Assembly: GCA_003342895.1 (NCBI GenBank)
Contig: PTFA01000539.1
Coordinates: 62,001-126,000, forward strand
Direction of reading: 5' to 3'
From: Casuarius casuarius
Taxonomy: Eukaryota; Chordata; Aves; Casuariiformes; Casuariidae
DNA: 64,000 nt
Shown: piece by piece, positions 10,168 to 22,600 of the stretch
How the letters are laid out: every line of letters starts with the position of its first letter
Numbering within the stretch: position 1 is the stretch's first letter
Notes under the pieces: model-generated
Databases searched by the model: none
What the model was told of the DNA's origin: nothing
What the model saw: only the letters and a program-made list of their open reading frames with translations
Position numbers and translations under genes: made by a program

Positions 10168-10224
10168 AACAAACCTTTAATGAGTGATGGTGGTGTTGTG
10201 TGGGTGTTTCTTGAGCTGCATTGC

Positions 10225-10330
10225 CTAGAGGCAGTGTAAGCTAGTGGTTAGCATGGCTGACTGGTGGGCTGGAGGGTTGTCATGAGATTCAGCTGTGATT
10301 TCTGGCATGGCCTAGCTGCAGCTGGGTGCA
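10225..10330 (+). mobile_element. Possible tRNA-derived SINE relic
   Basis: Begins with GTAAGCTAGTGGTTAGCA, similar to a tRNA A-box as found in MIR and related amniote SINEs. A weak B-box-like segment (ATGAGATTC) follows about 40 bases later. Divergent and without clear ends. Chance similarity cannot be excluded. Confidence 0.35.
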
Positions 10331-11481
10331 CTGAGCTGTGCTGGGCAGCTGGCAGTCTTCACTCACACCTCAGCTGCCTGCCATTCTCATGCCACAGCTG
10401 GGCAACACAAAGGACTGTCAGCGTGCCAGAGACGTCTGCCGCGGGGCTGCCGGGCCGGGCAGGCAGTGGCCAGCCCCAGCCTGAGCCAGCTCTCAGACCT
10501 GGCAGGCACCTTTTGCAGCCAGTTGTGCAAGGGAAGAGGAGACCAGGTTGCTCCTCTGCAGCATAAGGCTCAGAGGTGATGTGTGGGGCCATGCAGGAGT
10601 CTTGGTCTTCCTGGCACAGCACAGCCGGGGCAGAGGGGATTGCCCCAGCACTGCCTGGGCCTTCGGTGTGCCTGTGCTGTCCTGCCCTCCAGGAATACTG
10701 ACACTGTGATGACTTGAATGCCGTTGCCAGTGTTGTCTTTTTCAATGTGCCTTGATTCAGCGGTCCACAGAGAATTGTTTGTGGACTGAGTGACAAAGTT
10801 AGACTCAACTGGGTGTGTCCCAGGTGTTTGGAAAGCCAGGGACTGATGCTTATGGTGGGAACTGCCCGTAGCCATGTGCGGTAAATGCAGCAGGGGAGCA
10901 GGTCCTCACCAGCTTGCTCCACAGTGGCTTTGGTTTCACCAAAAGGAGAGCAGGAAGCTTTTTAAGCAGTGGAAGTTTGCACCTTCTCTGAGCTTTGCAA
11001 GAGTCGCTCAGATGTTGCAAAAACTTATGCAACCCCTTGCCTGCTGGGCATGGGAAACCTCACTCAAGCTGGCATGAGCTGTGCCTGCTGAGGCCATGCT
11101 GTGGGGCTGCTGCCAGACACAGCAGGGTCCCAGTGGAGCTGCTGCCCAACAAGGGTACAGGGTTTGCTCTTAGAGAAGGGAGGTGATCGCTGCCCGCACG
11201 GTGGGCTGGGCAGGCTTAAGGATGGCCCCAAGCCCTGGAAAACAGAATGGTCCCCTGCAACACCACTGCTATTTCCAGAGTAGCCCTAGTTTCTACTCTG
11301 GTCCGTGCCTGGGGTGCGAATGCACCATGGTGTCTGATCTGAGGCAGTAGTGGAGCCAGGGCCAGAGCTTGCTGAGCTGAACTGGTTTTCAAAAACATCC
11401 CCACAGAGATTTGCACCTCTTGGGTTTCCTCTCAATGGCAAGAACAGTGGATCTGGCTGCAGTGGCACTGAGCTGCAGAGC

Positions 11482-11735
11482 ATCATAGCCTCACACAATA
11501 GTAAAGGTTGGAAGGAACCTCTGGAGATGGTTGTCCACCNNNNNNNNNNNNNNNNNNNNNNNNNNNNNNNNNNNNNNNNNNNNNNNNNNNNNNNNNNNNC
11601 TCAAAGCAAGGTCAACTAGAGCAGGTTGCCCAAAACTGTGTCCAGTCAGGTTCTGAATATCTCCAAGGGTGGAGACTCCACAACCTCTCCGGGTGATCTG
11701 TTCCCGCCCTTCATGTGCTGCTTGTTCCAGGGTAA
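11482..11735 (-). mobile_element. CR1 LINE 3' fragment, interrupted by a gap
   Basis: On the + strand it reads GTTGGAAGGAACCTCTGGAG, then after the gap AGGTTGCCCAAAACTGTGTC and TGAATATCTCCAAGG. This is the antisense of the 3' region of avian CR1, so the element lies on the minus strand. Only the 3' tail is present, as is typical of 5'-truncated CR1. Confidence 0.85.
11540..11599. other. Assembly gap (60 N)
   Basis: Sixty consecutive N inside a CR1 copy. Judged against the other copies, little sequence need be missing. Confidence 0.99.
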
Positions 11736-13802
11736 GGGCAGGCCTGGGACACGGGACAGATCGCCAGTGCTAGGAAGCCTCCCTGCTGGCTCCAGGCAGG
11801 GGGCCGCCATGGCCCACGCTACCAAAAATGTGGTCCAGCAGTACAAGGGGGATCAGGATCTTGGGTTCTGCTCTCAGCTTTGCACGGTGAGGGGCTGCTA
11901 GCAGAGCTGCATGTCCCCTTGTTGGGGAGGAGGTACTGCAGAAAGGATGACAGCGTGTCTTGGTGCATAGGATGTCCCAGACAGGGCAATTCCTTAGTGT
12001 GAGATGTTGGGAAGTACCTTGTTGACAGCGAGGGGCAGCACCCAGGCACTCCCCCACATTGGAAGCTGTGCTGGAGCAGTGGATCTGTGGGCAGAGGTTG
12101 GGTAGCCTGGCAAAGTGATGGCACAAGACAGCTCTTGCCCATGTCTATGCTAGGTGCATGGTACAGGGCAGCATCAAGCAGACACGGTGCCACATTAGCC
12201 AAGCCTGGTGCCCATGACTGTCTGTGAGTTGCTTTCAGAGGAAGCACCTTTGGAGGTGGTTTTACCTGTAGAGGGGATTACAGAGGACGATGCTTTGTTG
12301 ATATCAGAGGATGCTTTGCTGTATCACTGCTAGCTTAGCCTTATTTCACCTGCTGAGGGGGGGGGTGGAGGGGCCCTAGGAGGAAAGTACAGTGATTCTC
12401 TCAAAGAATTAGGTACTGCACTGTCAGGCACTGTAGGCAGCAAGAGCACAAATATGAGTCCCAACTTGCACATACAGCAGTGGGAAAACAACTCTGGGGC
12501 AAGGGCACTGCAGAGGTGGAAAGCGACCCAGACATCTTATATTTTTGGTTTGGTTTCTTTTCCCTCAGAATAACCCCTGGAAATAAAAACAGCCCATCAC
12601 TCCAGCAGCCAGAGCCACGAATTCGATCCACTCATCTAAGTGGGTGTTCTCCTTGCTCTGCCAAAACCTAGCCCCATCCCTGCAGCACAATACCAACTTC
12701 CAAGATAATCTATATCTTGGCTGCAGAAATCTGAGCAAGAAAGTAACCTTCTGTCAAGGCAGGCAGGGTGCTGCATGTCAGGATCCCCAGCACAAAATGA
12801 CTCTGCTCCTGCAACTACAAGGAATAATCTCACTTTTGTCGGCTTGGGGAACATCTGAAAGAAAAAAAAAAAATTAATTTGGAATTAAATGGCAGCCTTT
12901 GCTCCAAATGGGTCTATGTCAGCATCGCCAAGGACCTCTGCCCCATGGACATTGCCAGGTTACCTGGAATTGCAGGACTGCCATTTAACTGGAATTATCT
13001 AAAAAAAATCTTGTCTTTTGAATGGGACTCACTTAAAACATTCACTGCAGTTTGCATCCTGCTTGGTTTTCTGAGGGCTGGGAAGGGGCAGGATGACTGT
13101 CACAAAAGTGAGCTATTTGAAAAGAGCCAGGGAATTGCACTCTGGGATTTGACATGTCCTCCAGCCCTTGCACAGGAGCTACACCACTCTGCAGGGCCAG
13201 CTCACTGGACACAGCACCACAAAGTGCGTTTTGCAGTGGCATGTTTGCTATTCCAAAGAAGACGGTATTCCAGCACCACATTTGTCAGCCAAATCTGTGT
13301 TAGTGCTTAAAGCACATCTCTCTCTTCTGGACATGCTTGTGCTCAGCAGCACCAGTGAGTGTTGCAGCTACTTGCTTTTCTTGTATGAGCCATAGCCAGT
13401 GGGAGGGTGTCTGTGTCATGGTTACATTATCCATGTGCTCTGGTTTTAGACTTTCCTTTTCCTCATTTACTGCTGTTCTCCTTTGAGTTAAAGGGGTCCG
13501 TGTGGATTCCGGGGGACTTTATGGTACTGGCTTTTACCTGCTGCTCTTGGGAGAGCATCCTGAGGAGCCCCTGCTAGCAGGAAACAACTAATCAGCTAAT
13601 GTACCCTCTCCTGCTCTGCATCTGGGCTCATGCCCAGGATATTAGGATTGCCGAGGATATTAGTTCAGTGACACTCAGAGCATCAGCTAGAATGACCCCA
13701 AGTGGACACTGCCACTTTGGAGTGTCACAAGCTCTGATTGTCCCTCATATCTAAGAAATGACTCAAATCTTGATGCCAAGTCATTTTTAGGAGGTTGTAT
13801 TT

Positions 13803-16335
13803 TCACAGATTCACACAGAATCACAGAATGTTTGAGGTTGGAAGGGACCTCCAGATATCTGCTAGTCCAACCCCCTGCTCAAGCAGGGTCACCTCCAGCA
13901 CGTTGCCCAGGACCCTGTCCAGATGCCTTTTGAATATCTCCAAGGATGGAGACTCCACAGCCTCCCTGGGCAACCTCCTCTAGTCTCTGTCACCATCACA
14001 GTAAAGAAGTTTTTCCTTATGTTCAGATGGAACTTCCTGTGTTTCAGTTTGTGCCCGTTTGCCTCTCGTCCTATTGCTGGGCACCACCGAAAAGAGTCTG
14101 GACCCATCCTCTTTACATCCTCCCTTCAGATACTTACACACATTGATAAGATCCCCCCTCAGTCTTCTCTTTTCCAGGCTGAAGAGGCCCAGCTCTCTCA
14201 GCCTTCCCTCACAAGGGAGATGCTCGAGTCCCTTCATCATCTTAGCAGCCCTTCGCTGGACTCGCTCCAGTAGCTCCAGGTCTCTCTCATACTGGGGAGC
14301 CCAGAAATGCACACAGTACCCCAGGTGTGGCCTCACCAGGGCTGAGCAGAGGGCAAGGATCACCTCCCTCAACCTGCTGGCAAGGCTCTTCCTAATGCAG
14401 CCCAGGATACTGTTGGCCTTCTTGGCCACAAAAGTACATTGCTGGCTCATGGTCAACTTGTTGTCCACCAGGACTCCCAGGTCCTTCTCAGCAGAGCTGC
14501 TCTCCAGCAGGTCAGCCCCAGCCTGTACTGGCTGTACACGGGGTTATTTCTCCCTGGGTGCATTCTCTCTGCACTTGCCTTTGTTGAACTTCATGAGGTT
14601 CCTCCCCACCCATGTCTCCAGCCTGTCAAGGTCCCTCTGAATGGCAACACAGCCTTCTGCTGTANCAGCCACTCCTNCCAGTCTCAAGTCATCAGCAAAC
14701 TTGCTGAGGGNGTGCTCTGTCCCTTCATCTAGGTCATTGTATCATAAGTCATAAGTCGAACAGGATTGGATCTAGTATTGACCCCTGGGGGACACCGCTA
14801 GCTGCAGGCCTCCAACTAGACTTTGCACGACTGATCANAAACCTCTGAGCTCTGCCATTCAGCCAGCTTTCAGTCCACCTCCCTGTCCGCTCATCTAGCC
14901 TGCACTTCATCACCTTGCCTGTGAGGATATTATGGGANACANTGTCANAAGCCTTACTGAAGTCAAGGGAGACAACACCCACTGCTCTCCCCTCATCTAC
15001 CCAGCCTGTCATTCCATCACAGAAGCCTTTCAGGTTGCTTAAGCATGACATCCCCTTTGTGAATCCATGCTGACTACTCATGATCACCTTATCCTTCACA
15101 TGCTTGGAAATGGTATTCAGGATTAGCTGCTCCATCACCTTTCCAGGGATCAAGGCAAAGCTGACTGGCCTGTAGTTCCCTCCTNCTTGCCCTTTTTGAA
15201 GACTGGAGTGACATTTGCTTTCTTCCAGGCCTCAGATACCTCTCCTGATCGCCATGACCTTTCAAAGATGATTGAGAGTGGCCTTACCATGACATTAGCC
15301 AGCTGCTTCAGCGCTCATGGGTGCATCCCATCAGTGCCCACAGACTTGTGTATGTCCAGTTTGCTTAAGCGATCCCTATCCTGATCCTCCTCCAGCAAGA
15401 GAAAGTCTTCCTTTCTCCAGACTTTATCCCTGGTCTCCAGGTCCTGGGATTCTTGAGGGCCAGTCTTACCAGTAAAGACTGAGGCAAAGAAGGCGTTCAA
15501 TATGCCTTCTCTGTATCTTTTGTCACCAGAGTCCCTGCCCCATTCAGCAGCAGGCCCACATTTCCCCTACTCTTCCTTTTGTTACCGATGTATTTATAGA
15601 AGCCCTTCTTGTTTTCCTTGACCCGCCTAGCCAGATTAAACTCCAGATGGGCCTTGGCAATCCTAGCCCCATCCCTGCATACTCAGACAACATCCCTATA
15701 CTCCTCCCATGTTACCTGTCCCTGCTTCCACCTTCGGTATACTTCATTCTTCTGTTTGAGTTTTGCCAGGAGCTCCTTTTTCATCCATGCAGGTCCCCTG
15801 CCCTCGTTGCTTGACTTTTTGTTCCTTGGGATGGACCATTCCTGAGCTTGAAGGAGGAGATCCTTGAAACAAGCAGCTCTCTTGGACCCCTCTTCCTTCT
15901 AGGGCCCTATCCCATGGGATTATTCCAAGCAGGTTCTTGAAGAGGCCAAAGTCTGCTCTCCTGAAGCCCAGGCTTGTCATCCTGCTTTTTGCCCTGCTCC
16001 CTCCTCGCAGAATCCTGAACTACACCATTTTATGGTCACTGCAGCCAAGATTGCCCTCAACCTTCACATCTCCAACCAGCCCTTCCTTGCTGGTAAGTAC
16101 AAGGGCCAGTAGAGCACCTCTCCTCATTGGCTCCTCTATCACCTTTATCAGGAAGTTATCATCAGTGCTCTCCAGGGACCTCCTGGATTGTCCCTCCAGT
16201 ATGAACGTGAAGCTACTTCCAGCTGTCTGTAGAAGGCCTCATCTAATTCTTCTTCCTGATCAGGTGGCCTGTAGCAAACCCCCACAACAGTGTCACCCAT
16301 TTTGGGAATCTCATGTTTGAGCAGCCTCAAATTTG
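13803..16335 (-). mobile_element. CR1 LINE, about 2.5 kb, endonuclease and reverse transcriptase remains
   Basis: The 3' end is at the left, with a terminal AGAATCACAGAATG repeat. Reading leftward on the minus strand, 16330-16148 encodes an endonuclease piece with VGVCYRPPDQEEELDEAF. Linker pieces follow (ADFGLFKNLLGIIPWD near 15950; FFASVFTGKTGPQESQ near 15490). A reverse-transcriptase piece at 15153-14749 includes SQHGFTKGMSCLSNL and VVSLDFSKA. The 3' RT part and UTR occupy 14468-13980. The frame is broken by stops, shifts and eight ambiguous bases, so it is inactive. The 5' end (ORF1 and the start of the endonuclease) is missing. Confidence 0.93.
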
Positions 16336-18655
16336 AACCTGTTAGTGTATCCTAGGCTTGTATGAAACTACATTTTCAAGACATTCATTACATACGTGGA
16401 TTTCAGGGCAGTTAGAAAGAAATGATTCAAACATTAAAGTAGTCTGTGTTTAGCCATGGTAGAGCAACAGCCTCGTCAAGACCAATGACTTGTTTTGTGC
16501 GGGGCTGTCGAGTACGTACACCACGGGCCTGGTTCTCCAAGGACCATTCCTAGGGAGACGGCTGGAGCCTCATCTCAGACAGAGACCAAAGCCTGCTCCA
16601 GGCACTCTCCAAAACTGTTTAATGCCAGCTCTCAAATCTGGCTATTTTCCTCCTTAGAACAGGTCAAAGAAAGGATGAGCCTTGAGGTCTTGTACAGTTT
16701 GAGGGCCATTGAAGCACAGAGTTATTAAGAGCAGGAAACAAGGGGAGTGACCTCATCTGGGGGCCTCATCAAGAAGCTGGGATCTCCTCGGCTTAGTCCT
16801 TGCTGTTCTGCTCCAGGGCAAGGTGTGTTTGGGAAAGGCTGCGCTCAACTTTTAAAGAAGCAACCTCTGCTCCTGGGTGCCTAATTTGAACATGCTAAGA
16901 GGCTGATTTTCAGGGATACTGACTACCCTCAACTATGACTGAAGCTGGGGGCACTGCAAAGGCTTGAATGCTCTGCGTATCAGCTCAAAAGCACCTCCAG
17001 GTGAGGAATTAATGATTAATAGGTCAGCGACACCCCCAGCACATGCTGATAGATGGTTTGATACACTTCTGACTTAGAGAAATCCAAGAACAGGTGTCTG
17101 CAAGAACAACTTCTATTTCCTAAGCAGAGAGAGAGATTCCTGCAATAGTTTGTCTTGGGACAGCTACAAACAAAAGGTAGATGGGTCATTAAAATCCATT
17201 TATTCCTGGGCCTGTGTGAGTATTTAAAGGAACATAAAAAGTTATCTCAGCATGCAGCTACAGCTCCTCTGTTTTGATTAGTGCCTGAACTAAGTTCTGA
17301 GCTTAAAGCAGGATTTACATCTATACATGAAAGATATGCCATTCTCCCCAAAATTACAGCATGAGAATTGATGGTTTGACATCTTTCAATAAACGTAAAT
17401 GACTCTTTTAAGAAATTCACACTACAGGATCTCTTTTCCCCAGAAATGATCTTAACAGAATAACAGATTCTTCAAACTTTTCATGCAATTAAGACCCACG
17501 GAGGTCACGGTTGTGGGCTACACTCTATCACTGCTTACAACTAATGGCTACTTTTTGACACTGCATTGTAACTAAAATTTCCCTCCTTCAGCAGAGGTTG
17601 AAGAAAGGGAGCTGCATGCTAGTGATTCAACCAGTCACAGCTCGTCCTCTCTGGCTGTTTGATACGCTACGGTTCCTCTGTTGTAATGAATTAATGGACT
17701 CAGTCTCATGTCCTAATCCTCAGAGGTGAACTTGGTCTCAATTGTCAAGAGGAAAGGAGCATCAGTGCTCATAATGCTCTCCATGGCACTGTCCCTGATG
17801 CCTTGCTTTGCAAGGCCTGGGACAGCTTGGGCAAGAAAAACCTTTAAAGCAGGGACACAGTAAGACTCAGGACCTAATCCTCTTTCACCACCACCTCTCA
17901 TCCTAACTACCTCTTCACAAAATAGCAGTCTGCCAGACACTTCTCCCTTCCCGTATAGCCCAGCTAAATGAGACATAACCACTATTCAGACTATGATTTA
18001 AGGACACAATTTACATATATGCTAACATATGCTACTTATGTCTGATATTTTTGTCACTCGCTAAGCAGGTTGAGGTAAAGCCCAGGCTGCTGAACAGCTT
18101 TAACTCTGCCCTGCAATAACATCTCAAGAGGTGAAAATCTGGGGCAAGATTTTTAAAATCAGTTTCAACTGTAACATCCTTATAACTCCTTAGTCCTAGG
18201 AGCATGGGTTTATGCTCAGGTTACTTTACATTTAGTCTTCTCTGTGAATTCCCTGTCTTTGTTCCCTGCCTCCTGGGAAGGATAGGTGAGTAAAAGGAGG
18301 AAGAAATTTAACTTCCTGCCAATGTGCCTTAATTTAAAATTATTAATATTTTTACTCATTACCCTTGCTTCATTTCACATGTTTTCATGGTAAGAGAATA
18401 CAAAGAGGATGTAGCACAAGCTCATGGAAATTTCTCTTCCTCTCAGCTTGCCTGTCAATCAGCTACTGGGTCTTCAACAGTGCTACTGAAGATGAAAAAA
18501 TGTGTTTAAACCCAGAAGATTCTGCCACAGAGGAAGATGCAGAAAATGTCACATCACGAAGGACACAAGAGCCCAGATGCTTTCTAAGAATATGTCTTTG
18601 CTCACCACTCCCCCTTGTGAAAGTGATCTTCATTGATTTACAGAAACTTAAATAA
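16336..18655. other. Intergenic region between two CR1 copies
   Basis: AT-richer than its surroundings. No exon series, RNA gene or recognisable repeat found. A 90-codon open frame at 17982-17713 (minus) and a 96-codon one at 18365-18655 (plus) resemble nothing I know. Confidence 0.5.
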
Positions 18656-20380
18656 AGTTTCATAGAACCACAGAACACTTCAGGCTGGAAGGGCTTCCGG
18701 AGATCATCTGATCCAAACCCCCTGCTCAAGCAAGGGCACATTGCCCAGGACACTATCCAGTCAGGTTTTGAGTATCTCCAAGGATGGAGACTTCACAGCC
18801 TCGCTGGCCAACCTGTTCCAACATTCAAGCACCCTCACAGTAAAGTGTTTTCTTATTTTCAGTTTCATATGTTTCAGTTTGCGCCCATTGCCTCTTGACC
18901 TGTCACTGGGCACCACTAAGAAGAGTCTGGACCCATTCTCTTTACACTCTCCCAGCTATTTCTACACATTGATAATATCCCCCAGAGCCTTCTCTTCTCC
19001 AGGCTAAACAGCCCCAGTTCTATCAGCCTTTTCTCATATGAGAGATGCTCCAGTCCCTCATTCATCTTTGTGGCCCTTTGCTGGACTCACTCCAGTAAAT
19101 CTATGTCTTTCTTGTACTGTGAGCACAGTACTGGACACAATACTCCAGGTGTGGCCTCACCAGGGCTAACCAGAGGGCAAGGATCACCTCCCTTGACCTG
19201 CTGGCAAAGCGCTTCCTAATTCAGCCCTGATGGCCTTCTGTTGCCACAAGGGCACAATGCTGGCACATGGCCAACTCAGTGTCCACTAGGACTCCCAGGT
19301 CCTTCTCGGCAGGGCTGCTCTCCAGCAGGTCAGCCCCCAGCCTGTACTGCTGCATGGGGTTATTTCTGCCCAGGTGCATTCTCTCTGCACTTCCCTTTGC
19401 TGAACTTCGTGAGGTTCCTCTCTGCCTCTCTCTCCAGCCTGTCGAGGTTCCTCTGAATGGCACCACAAGCATCTCATGTATCAGCCTCTCCTCCCAGTTT
19501 TGTGACATCTGCAACCCTGCTGAGGGTGCATTTGCTCCCATCATCCAGGGCATTAATGAAGATATTAAATAGTATTGGCCCCAGGATTGACTCCTAGTGA
19601 CCCCTAGTGACTAGCCTCTAGCTGGACTAGCCCTCTGAGTCAAGCCGTTCAGCCAGTTTTCAGTCCACCTCACTAACCACTTATCTAGCCTGCACTTCAT
19701 CAGCTTGTCTGTGAGGATATTAAGGGAGACAGTGTCAAAAGCCTTACTGAAGCCAAGGTAAACAACATTAACTGATCTCCTCTCATTCACCAAGCCAGTC
19801 ATCTCATCATAGAAGGCGATCAGGTTGGCTGAGCACAATTTCCCCTTTGTAAATTATGCTGACTACTCTTAGTCACCTTTCAGTCCTTCATATGTCTGGA
19901 AACAGGATTAGTTGCCTCATCACCTTCCAAGAGACTGAGGTGAGGCTGACTGGCCTGTAGTTCCCCAGATCCTCATTCTTGCCCTTGATGATAGGAGTGA
20001 CATTTGCTCTCTTCCAGTCCTTCGGAATCTCTCACGATCACCATGACCCTTCAAAGATAATTGAGAGTAGCTTCACAATAGCACCAGCCAGCTCGCTCAG
20101 CACTCACAGGTGCATCCCATCAGGGTCTGTGGACATATGTTCAGTTGGTTCCAGTGTTCCCTAACCTGATCCTCCTCCACTCAGGTTAAGTCTGAGGTAA
20201 AGAAGGCATTCAGTACCTCTGCCTTTTCAGTGTCCTTTGTCACCAGGGTCCCTGCCCCATTTTGTAGCAGGCCCGCATTTTCCCTAGCCTTTCTTTTGCT
20301 GCTTATGTACTTATAGAAGCCTTTTTTGTTTCTTTCCTGTTTCACTGCAGGGCATTCAGCATTACACTTCAGAACCACCT
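18656..20380 (-). mobile_element. CR1 LINE, about 1.7 kb, degraded
   Basis: Same orientation and similar to the copy at 13803-16335, but more decayed. The 3' end is at 18656 (CATAGAACCACAGAACACTT). The RT part appears on the minus strand at 19838-19611 (VNVVYLGFSKAFDTVSLNIL). The 5' side stops near 20380, inside the part between endonuclease and RT (RNKKGFYKYISSKRKARENA). Many stops and indels. Confidence 0.92.
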
Positions 20381-20955
20381 AAGATGTAAAAATTAAGAAC
20401 CATCCCGATGTGCAAACCACAGGCCACTTAACACTATACCACGCCCATGTATGTTATATAGTACAAATTCATACATCTCACTACTAATGCTATGGCTGTT
20501 TCGGAAAGCAAGTTGTAGACAGAGATAGTTTTGTCTAAGTTCTGATGGGCAGGGATCAAACTTATCAATAAATTGGTACTTATTGATCAATAAATTTGTT
20601 TATTGATCAACAAATATGAAAAGCTCTGGTCTTTCAGCTTGTTGAGTCTTCCACAATGCAGACCAATGTGGTAATTTCCGTCTGGTCTTTTGCTATGGCC
20701 TTATCTTCCTAAGTGCTCCCTTTCCAATTACCTGATGGTTTCAGGAACTCTGGCATGTTTCCTGCTCTGATGGGCCTGGAAATTTCAGTACAGGTTAAAA
20801 GAGGTGTGCAGAGCCACAGGTGGGCATGGTTAAGGTTTTGGGGTTGCAGGTAAGGGCAACATGCCCAAGACCCTGCGCACCTGGGGTGCAGGGTGCTGAG
20901 TGTGCAGGCCGCGAGGGCCACCAGGCTGCAGGCAGCAAAAGGGAAGTGGGCCACA
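20381..20955. other. Spacer before the CTCF CpG island
   Basis: No gene seen. Contains a small AT-rich near-repeat of TTATTGATCAATAAATT type around 20565-20615. GC content rises sharply from about 20870 onward. Confidence 0.5.
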
Positions 20956-22600
20956 GCCTCCACTCCCCACGGGGCTCCCACGGCGCCTGCCAGCTCAGCC
21001 CGGGCAGGGCCACGTGGGCCGCCCGCAGCTCCACGCAGCGAGGCCGTGCCACCACACCGCCCGGCTGTCTACCAGCGCAGACGGGGCGGCCCGCCACCGG
21101 GGGACGGCCTGAGGGGAGCAGCCGCGCCGAGCCCGGGTCGGGCGCAGCCTCCCGCCACCCCAGCTGACGGCCCGCCCTCAGCGGCGCATGACGCATGCAC
21201 GCACGCACGGCCTAAGGCGTCCGTGCGTGCTCGCGCGCAGCCGGGTGACGCCGCGGCCACGGCCCCGCGTTTGAAGTTGGCGCGCGATTCGCGCCCCCTT
21301 CTCCCCTCCCACCCGTCCTCCCAGCCTGCCCCGCGCGGCCGCTTCCCCGCGCGGCCGGCCCGCCTCCCCCTCCCACCCCTCCCCGCTCCGGCCGGCGGCC
21401 GCGGCAGCCGCGCTCGCGCAGGCGCACTCCGCCCGCCCGCCGCCATTTTGTGTCCGAAGCGACTGTGGAGCGATTAAACCGCGAGCTGGTGCTGGGCGCT
21501 AGCGGCGGCCGCGGCGGGGCGTGCGGGGCGCGGCGGCTCCGCGGGGCCCGGGGCGGCGCGGGGCGGCGGCGGGGCCCGGCGGCCCGAGCGAGCTCGGCGG
21601 GGTGCGGGCGCAGGTAAGCGGTGGCGGGGGGTTTGCAGTCGCTTTCTCCGGCCTCTAGGTGTCACGATGGGGCTCCGGTTCGGCTGGGGCCCCGCAGCGG
21701 CCGCCGCCGGGGAAGCAGGGGGCTTTGTCTCCCTCTATCGTCCCCAGCGCGGCCGGCGCCTGCCTGCCACCGCCGCCATTCCCCACAGCGCGGCGCTGGG
21801 CTGCGGCCTGCCCGGGCCTCCCTTCCCGCCGCCCCCGCCCGGGCAGGCCGCCGCCGAGCCGCCGGCCCCGACTCCATTTTCTTTCCTTTGTCTCCTCCGC
21901 CGAACCACCGGGGCTAATTACCGCCCCCTCCCCGCCGCGCGAGCCGCCGGCACCCCCCCTTCCCTTCCCTTCCTCTCCCCTCCCCCGCCTTCCCCGCCCC
22001 GCGGAGCCGGGCCTGGCCCGCTCCCCACCCGCCCGAGCGCGGCTGCTTCCCCTCCCGCCTTCCCCGCGCGAACCTCTGCGGGGCTCGGCCCGGAGCGCTC
22101 CACCCGGTGCCCCTGGCCTCGCTCGGTGTCCGGCTGGCGCCTGGCCGCAGGGCGGACGCGGTGGCGGCGGCTGCGTGTCCCGCTCCTGCCGGCCGCCGCC
22201 TTGCTGCGCTGGCGTGTGCTGCGGAGTGAGAGGCGCTGCGAGGCGCAGAGCGGGACTCGAGCTCCCTCTGCAAGGCAGGCTGAGCAGCGCCATGCAGCAC
22301 CGGGACGCGGGCACGGCTGGGGGGCGCCCGCTCTCGCCGCGCTGCCCCGCCGCCGCCCTCCCGTCGCTCCCGGCGAGCGAGTGGCCCGCCGCAGGGCCGG
22401 CGTCCCCCCCCCACCCCCGCGCGGCGCCCGCGCCTCGGGCCCGGGGCGCCCGCGGGGCTTCAGCCCGCCCCGGCGGGGTCCGCACGCTGCCCCACGGGCA
22501 CGGCCGGCGCGGGGCTCGGCCGGGACCGGCAACACGCGGTGGCGCGGCGCACCTGGGCTGCCGCCGGCCTCGCATCAAGTTTTGTCGCTAGCTTAAACTT
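20956..22600 (+). promoter_or_regulatory. CTCF: CTCF CpG-island promoter
   Basis: A dense GC/CpG region with many GGGCGG/CCGCCC (Sp1-type) boxes and no TATA box near the inferred start. Just upstream of the first exon are an NRF1-like GCGCAGGCGC (21416-21425) and a YY1-like GCCGCCATTTTG (21439-21450). Such YY1 sites often sit at the transcription start of TATA-less housekeeping genes. The island surrounds the noncoding first exon and extends about 1 kb into intron 1. Start position inferred, not measured. Confidence 0.85.
21440..21613 (+). other. CTCF: CTCF noncoding exon 1 (5'UTR)
   Basis: Starts around the CCGCCATTTTGTGTCCGAAG segment and contains TGTGGAGCGATTAAACCG, which resembles the human CTCF 5'UTR as I remember it. 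Ends at CGCAG before a strong donor GTAAGC at 21614. The 5' boundary is approximate. No in-frame start codon for CTCF lies here. Confidence 0.75.

Larger units (their letters stand above)
9310..10185 (+). other. RIPOR1: RIPOR1 3' untranslated region
   Basis: Runs from the stop to roughly 10185 if the distal poly(A) signal is used, or to about 9825 with the proximal one. The last part is AT-rich with a tract of TTTTATTTTATTTT, unlike the GC-rich coding region. The exact end is inferred. Confidence 0.75.
10331..13802. other. Intergenic region after RIPOR1
   Basis: No gene recognised. Contains a CR1 fragment (11482-11735) interrupted by an assembly gap. The rest shows no exon-like or RNA-gene signal that I can defend. 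Open frames here lack family similarity. Confidence 0.6.

Noticed and set aside
10225..10330. Functional tRNA gene
   Set aside because: Only the A-box-like part is convincing. The B box is degraded and no cloverleaf stems could be drawn.
17713..17982. Minus-strand 89-codon frame
   Set aside because: No recognisable domain, no splice or promoter context, in AT-rich intergenic DNA.
21655..22591. Open frames of about 300 codons on both strands in the CpG island
   Set aside because: Several frames are open at once on both strands, all Arg/Pro/Ala/Gly-rich, which is what very high GC gives by chance. The region is the CTCF promoter and start of intron 1.
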